Below are positions 7,227-10,494 of a stretch of DNA of 10,494 nt, in pieces (the first letter of the stretch is position 1; each line of letters starts with the position of its first letter). Under the pieces are notes generated by a model, which saw nothing but the letters and a program-made list of their open reading frames with translations, ran no database searches and was not told the DNA's origin. Made by a program: the position numbers and the translations under genes. The stretch comes from Desulfobacterales bacterium (GTDB lineage Bacteria > Desulfobacterota > Dissulfuribacteria > Dissulfuribacterales > JAMONC01), in NCBI GenBank assembly GCA_027066725.1, contig JAMONC010000186.1:1-10494 (forward strand), read 5' to 3'.

Positions 7227-7259
7227 AAGATTAGCTTAAAAAAGAAAAGGGCTAATTTT
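7227..7259. repeat. AT-rich inverted repeat between hypC and ligA
   Basis: Arms 7227-7235 (AAGATTAGC) and 7251-7259 (GCTAATTTT) pair over nine positions, one of them G-T, around a 15-nt spacer. One arm covers the -35 area of the candidate ligA promoter. It could be a weak terminator for hypC, a regulator site or chance in AT-rich DNA. The stem is poor in GC and has no clean T tract, so a terminator role is doubtful. Confidence 0.25.
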
Positions 7260-7311
7260 AAACGGAGGGTGTAATTTAATTCTTATAGATAAGAGCAGTC
7301 TTTTTACAATA

Positions 7312-7551
7312 TTAAAATTCTAATTGCTGTAATAGGTCAAGATTTTTAAGGGCTTCTTCCTTTTCTAGGGTATGAATTGCAAAACCTGCATGTACTATCA
7401 CAAAGTCTCCTACCTTAGGGATTCTATCTACAATGTCTAATCTAACTTCTTTTTTGATTCCAGATGCATTAACAACCGCAATTAAAGGTCTTTCTTCAAA
7501 ACCTTCTACTGTTTTTAACTCAACCACTTCAATAGGGACAGCAACGCACAT
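7312..7551 (-). CDS. hypC: Hydrogenase maturation chaperone HypC/HupF family
   Basis: Small cytoplasmic chaperone that, with HypD, carries the Fe(CN)2CO group during assembly of the [NiFe]-hydrogenase active site and binds the immature large subunit. The 79-residue length is typical. The N-terminus MCVAVP retains the essential Cys2 and the conserved Pro6. The middle strand (ASGIKKEVRLDIV) and the segment KVGDFVIVHAGFAI, with His54, match the family (PF01455). A helical tail (LEKEEALKNLDLL) completes it. The ribosome site AGGAGGA (plus-strand 7559-7565) is 7 nt upstream and fixes the start. No hypA, B, D, E, F or hydrogenase gene is in the window. The upstream neighbour is the DUF1614 gene, 70 nt away with no hairpin between, so the two may be co-transcribed. 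Confidence 0.93.
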   Translation of the reverse strand: MCVAVPIEVVELKTVEGFEERPLIAVVNASGIKKEVRLDIVDRIPKVGDFVIVHAGFAIHTLEKEEALKNLDLLQQLEF

Positions 7552-7621
7552 TATTAAATCCTCCTATATGAAACAAAATAATAAACAGTTTAACTCGTTC
7601 CTTTTTATTATCAATATAAGT

Positions 7622-8290
7622 TTATGCTAATAGTACAGCTATAATTCCTGCTAGAAATATCCCATCAAAGGTTCCTGCTCCTCCTATCGACACAACAGGG
7701 GCTTTTAATTTATTTATGTCTTTTAAGTGCATTATATCTGCTCCTATTAAAGTACCCATGGTACCTGCTATATAGGCAACAACAGGGGTATGAATAGATG
7801 GAGATATTAAATAAGCAGAAAGAGCAGCTAAGATAGGAGGGATAAAAATTGGTATAGCTATTCCCATGCCTTCTATTGGCTTTGCTAATTTATAAGAGAC
7901 AATTGCAACCAAAAGTGTTGCAAGAGCTGGCTGAATAAATAGGTTCCATTTTAACATTAAATAAATTGATAAGAATAAAGGTACCAATGCCCCACCAACA
8001 TTAATAGCAACAATAGTTCCTGTATATTTAGGTTTTGGTATTCTATAAGTAACCCCATAAAACCTAACTTGTTGAATTTCAACAATAGTCTCTCCTGGAA
8101 TTTTTTTTATAGGGATATTTATATAACTACCTATAAGAGACAAAAGTAAGAAGGAAAAGACTTGGGCAGGAGTCAGTCCAATTGATCCAAAGGCAATGGT
8201 TATGAGCCCTAGATGGATAAATATAAATAAAAAACCTAATATGAAAAGAAATAAGAGAAAGAATAATATCGCTGCAAATGGATAAAACAT
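7622..8290 (-). CDS. DUF1614 integral membrane protein
   Basis: Polytopic inner-membrane protein of the DUF1614 family (PF07758), whose function is not known to me. The 222-residue chain has about six or seven hydrophobic segments: ~4-28, 41-56, 92-113, 119-135, 143-162, 167-184 and 209-222. Conserved-looking motifs lie at the membrane edges: NIPIKKIPG (58-66), INVGGALVPL (96-105), GADIMHL (183-189) and GGAGTFDGIFLAG (203-215). The last two, with their Asp and Gly residues, are the most recognisable part of the family and look like candidates for ligand or ion contact (inference). The ribosome site AAGGA (plus-strand 8298-8302) is 7 nt before the ATG. It starts only about 30 nt past the hairpin that follows degP, leaving little room for its own promoter. 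hypC follows on the same strand. Confidence 0.88.
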   Translation of the reverse strand: MFYPFAAILFFLLFLFILGFLFIFIHLGLITIAFGSIGLTPAQVFSFLLLSLIGSYINIPIKKIPGETIVEIQQVRFYGVTYRIPKPKYTGTIVAINVGGALVPLFLSIYLMLKWNLFIQPALATLLVAIVSYKLAKPIEGMGIAIPIFIPPILAALSAYLISPSIHTPVVAYIAGTMGTLIGADIMHLKDINKLKAPVVSIGGAGTFDGIFLAGIIAVLLA

Positions 8291-8319
8291 GGATTAATCC
8301 TTAATAAAATTTAGAGGAT

Positions 8320-8360
8320 AAAGGGGCTTACGTTACAGTGTAAGCCCCTTTTTGTTTTTT
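8320..8360 (+). terminator. Strong hairpin between degP and DUF1614, T tract on the plus strand
   Basis: A perfect 12-bp stem pairs 8320-8331 (AAAGGGGCTTAC) with 8340-8351 (GTAAGCCCCTTT) around an 8-nt loop. On the plus strand it is followed by TTGTTTTTT, a textbook rho-independent terminator. For degP, on the minus strand, the stem comes 12 nt after the stop codon but is followed by ATCCTCTAAATTTT, with only the three T's inside the stem. It may act in both directions, but it is more convincing against transcription entering degP from its 3' side. Confidence 0.8.
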
Positions 8361-8363
8361 AGA

Positions 8364-9869
8364 TTATTGTAAGGATATTGCTACAAATCGGTTAAACTGT
8401 CCGTGTCTTATCATAAACAAGAATCTCTTTGTCTTTGCAGATAAAGCCAAAGCTCTAAAGAATTGTCTTAAGTTATGCACTCTATGCCTATTTACTTCCA
8501 TTATTAAGTCCCCTGGTCTTAATCCTGCTTGATCGGCAGGGCTACCTGCTTGAACCTGAGAAATTAATACACCTTGTCCTATCTTATAACCAAATTGTTC
8601 TGCAAGGTCTGGTGTTAAGTTCTGTACATTAAATCCCAATTCTTTTAATAACTTATGTGTAATGCCTCTTGGTACAAAATGTGTATTAGCAGAACTTAAC
8701 TCTCCAATCTTTACTCTAAATGTTTTTCTATGTCCATTTCTAATTACTACAATATTTACCCAAGTTCCCGGCTTAGTAAGGGCTACCATATTTCTTAATT
8801 CACCAACGTTTTCAACTTTTTTACCATTATAGTATATAATTACGTCTCCAGCCTTTAATCCTGCTCTAGAGGCAGGGGTCTCCTTTTCAACTTGAGCAAT
8901 AAGGGCTCCTTCAGGTTTAGGTAAGCCAAACTCTTGAGCAAGGTCTTCTGTGACGTTTTGTATTACAACACCTAACCAACCTCTAGTGACTTTACCATAT
9001 TTAATAAGTTGATCTTTGATAATTTTGACCATGTTTATTGGGATGGCAAAGCCTATACCCATAAATCCACCACTTTTTGAATAAATTGCTGTATTCATTC
9101 CTACAGCTTGGCCATATATGTTAATTAGTGGTCCACCAGAGTTACCTGGATTAATAGCGGCATCTGTCTGGATAAAATCTTCATAGTCATTTATTCCTAT
9201 ACCACTTCTACCTTTAGCACTAACTACTCCAACAGTAACTGTTTGAGATAGTCCAAAGGGATTTCCTATAGCAATAACCCATTCACCTACTTTTAGTTTG
9301 TCTGAATCTCCTAGAGGAATTGTGGGTAGATTTGTGGCGTTTATTTTAATAACAGCTACATCAGATAAAGGATCTCTTCCAATGACTTTAGCTTTAAAGA
9401 CTCTTCCATCCGATAGTTTTACTGTTATCTTATCTGCTCCTGCAACTACATGATTGTTTGTCAGTATATAGCCATTAGGTGTTATAATAAAGCCTGAACC
9501 CTGTCCAATCTCTTTATACTCTCTAGGTTGACTAGGAAAAGGAAAAGCTGGGGCAGAAAAAGGTCCAAAACCTGGTTGGCCAAAGAAAAATTTAAAAGGA
9601 TCAGGAAAAGGAAAAACTGGAGTAGGTTTGGTCTTAATTGTTTTTTCTACTTGTATAAATACTACCGCAGGTTTTACCCGTTTTACAATTGCAGCAAAAG
9701 CCTCAGCTGTACGAGCTAAAAGTGCTATATCTTTCTTTTCTTGAGGGGTAAAAGGCTTAATATTAGCTGCATAGGTTGGATAAGAACCTATAATAGCTAG
9801 TACTACCACCAGAAAAAATGCCAAAACCCTGCTGGTAAGAGCCTTTTTCCTACTTTGTTTTAATTCCAT
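8364..9869 (-). CDS. degP: Periplasmic serine protease/chaperone DegP/HtrA (Do-like)
   Basis: Periplasmic trypsin-like serine protease that degrades or holds misfolded envelope proteins. The 501-residue precursor has a signal peptide (basic residues 4-14, hydrophobic 15-28, probable cleavage after PTYA at 34). The protease domain (~55-280) has an intact triad: His140 in LTNNHVV, Asp170 in DPLSDVAV and Ser244 in NPGNSGGPL. A Phe/Pro/Gly-rich loop (~84-113) corresponds to the regulatory LA loop, whose residues in E. coli DegP help hold the resting hexamer. Two PDZ domains follow: the first (~295-380) with RGWLGV and AGLKAGDVI, the second (~400-490) with ADQAGLRPGDLI. Two PDZ domains fit DegP/DegQ rather than DegS. 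The ribosome site AAGGAGG (plus-strand 9877-9883) is 7 nt upstream. It lies 58 nt after ftsH with no clear promoter between, so the two protein quality-control genes may share a transcript. Confidence 0.96.
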   Translation of the reverse strand: MELKQSRKKALTSRVLAFFLVVVLAIIGSYPTYAANIKPFTPQEKKDIALLARTAEAFAAIVKRVKPAVVFIQVEKTIKTKPTPVFPFPDPFKFFFGQPGFGPFSAPAFPFPSQPREYKEIGQGSGFIITPNGYILTNNHVVAGADKITVKLSDGRVFKAKVIGRDPLSDVAVIKINATNLPTIPLGDSDKLKVGEWVIAIGNPFGLSQTVTVGVVSAKGRSGIGINDYEDFIQTDAAINPGNSGGPLINIYGQAVGMNTAIYSKSGGFMGIGFAIPINMVKIIKDQLIKYGKVTRGWLGVVIQNVTEDLAQEFGLPKPEGALIAQVEKETPASRAGLKAGDVIIYYNGKKVENVGELRNMVALTKPGTWVNIVVIRNGHRKTFRVKIGELSSANTHFVPRGITHKLLKELGFNVQNLTPDLAEQFGYKIGQGVLISQVQAGSPADQAGLRPGDLIMEVNRHRVHNLRQFFRALALSAKTKRFLFMIRHGQFNRFVAISLQ

Positions 9870-9893
9870 TAATACGCCTCCTTAATTTTATTT

Positions 9894-9917
9894 GTTTTTG
9901 CCCTCCCAGCCAAAAAC
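9894..9917. repeat. Short inverted repeat between ftsH and degP
   Basis: GTTTTTG (9894-9900) and CAAAAAC (9911-9917) form a perfect 7-bp stem with a 10-nt loop. The stem is mostly A-T, so it is a poor terminator. It may be a weak processing or pause site, or chance. Confidence 0.2.
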
Positions 9918-9927
9918 TCCTCTTAAT

Positions 9928-10494
9928 TTATATATAAGTTGAAAAGTCTCCCTTATTTTTAGAATCTTGTCTTATTTCTTTACCTTCAACAAGACTCTTA
10001 AATTCATCTGCGCTTATTACCTCTTTTTCTAGCAGATATTTCACAACTCTATCTAGTGCATCAGTGTGTTCAGAAATAATCTGATCTGCTCTTTTTGCCT
10101 GTTCAGTTAAAAGTTTTTTAACTTCTTCATCTACTTGAGCTGCAAGTTCTGGGCTAAGTTGTGCTATAGGTTGTTGAAAATCTAAAGGACTCCTTAAAAA
10201 AGGAGAGGTTTCTCTAGAAAGAACCATAGGACCTATCTTATCACTCATTCCAAAACGGCACACCATGCTTCTTGCCATTTCTGTTGCAACTTCTAGGTCA
10301 TTTTGTGCACCAGAGCTTATTTCTCCAAGAATAAGTTTCTCTGCAGCACGACCTCCTAAAGATACACATATTTTATCTAATAATTCGCTTTTAGTCATTA
10401 AATATTGTTCTTCTTGAGGTAATTGCAAGGTATATCCTAAAGCAGCCTTTCCTCTTGGAACTATAGAGATTTTTGCTACAGGAGGAGCATTAGG
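9928..10494 (-). CDS. ftsH: ATP-dependent zinc metalloprotease FtsH, C-terminal part
   Basis: 3' end of the membrane-anchored AAA+ protease FtsH, which extracts and degrades membrane and unstable cytoplasmic proteins. The frame is open to the window edge. Codons 1-22 (PNAPPVAKISIVPRG..ALGYT) show that the TTG at 10428 is an internal Leu, not a start. The visible 188 codons are the back half of the M41 peptidase domain: LMTKSELLDKI, GGRAAEKLILGEISSGAQNDLEVATEMAR and VCRFGMSDKIGP. The Asp in QNDLEVA (66th visible residue) matches the third zinc ligand. The membrane segments, the AAA+ module and the HExxH motif lie outside the window. The end is a helical region (VDEEVKKLLTEQAKRADQII) and a polar tail ending STYI. 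degP begins 58 nt downstream on the same strand. Confidence 0.97.
   Translation of the reverse strand, partial: PNAPPVAKISIVPRGKAALGYTLQLPQEEQYLMTKSELLDKICVSLGGRAAEKLILGEISSGAQNDLEVATEMARSMVCRFGMSDKIGPMVLSRETSPFLRSPLDFQQPIAQLSPELAAQVDEEVKKLLTEQAKRADQIISEHTDALDRVVKYLLEKEVISADEFKSLVEGKEIRQDSKNKGDFSTYI

Noticed and set aside
7433..7630. Plus-strand open frame over hypC and the gap upstream of it
   Set aside because: It is antisense to a clearly identified hypC, starts inside it and shows no family features.
9528..9719. Plus-strand basic open frame within degP
   Set aside because: It is the complement of the Phe/Pro-rich loop of DegP, which explains its Lys/Arg-rich content.
9876..9909. Possible degP promoter TTGGCT-17-TAAAAT on the minus strand
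   Set aside because: Transcription would start inside the degP ribosome site and remove part of it.
10426..10428. TTG at 10428 (minus) as a start for a short peptidase
   Set aside because: The frame continues to the window edge with typical FtsH sequence, so this is an internal Leu codon.

Overview
The window is an AT-rich stretch (GC roughly one third, by eye) of a Gram-negative bacterial chromosome. It is densely coded and mostly housekeeping. An outer membrane and periplasm are implied by a Pal lipoprotein, a Skp/OmpH chaperone, a DegP/HtrA protease, a peptidoglycan amidase and a second predicted lipoprotein. HypC implies that the organism matures [NiFe]-hydrogenase. HypC, DUF1614 and the style of the Pal, amidase and transketolase proteins suggest an anaerobic, low-GC member of the Desulfobacterota/Thermodesulfobacteria type. 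That placement is an impression and was not tested by search.

Plus strand, positions 1-4344: the 3' part of an AMIN-type N-acetylmuramoyl-L-alanine amidase, then pal, a strong hairpin terminator, skp/ompH and a full-length transketolase. The first three genes serve the envelope: septal peptidoglycan cleavage, the outer-membrane to peptidoglycan tether, and periplasmic chaperoning of outer-membrane proteins. Transketolase lies 18 nt behind skp and is probably co-transcribed with it.

Minus strand, positions 10494 down to 4350: the 3' end of ftsH, degP, a hairpin, a DUF1614 membrane protein, hypC, a short non-coding gap with a probable promoter, then ligA, acyP and a small unassigned lipoprotein. 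FtsH and DegP together cover membrane and periplasmic protein quality control. ligA and acyP overlap by four bases in the ATGA arrangement. The lipoprotein converges on transketolase with five bases between stop codons and no visible terminator.

No tRNA, rRNA, CRISPR array, insertion sequence or phage gene is visible, and no gap exceeds 150 bases. Nothing looks like a new multi-gene system. The most distinctive signal is the linker of Pal, which packs ten N-x-S/T sequons into about 60 residues. Other points worth a look are the isolated hypC beside DUF1614, two hairpins sitting within about 30 nt of the next start codon, and the unassigned lipoprotein.
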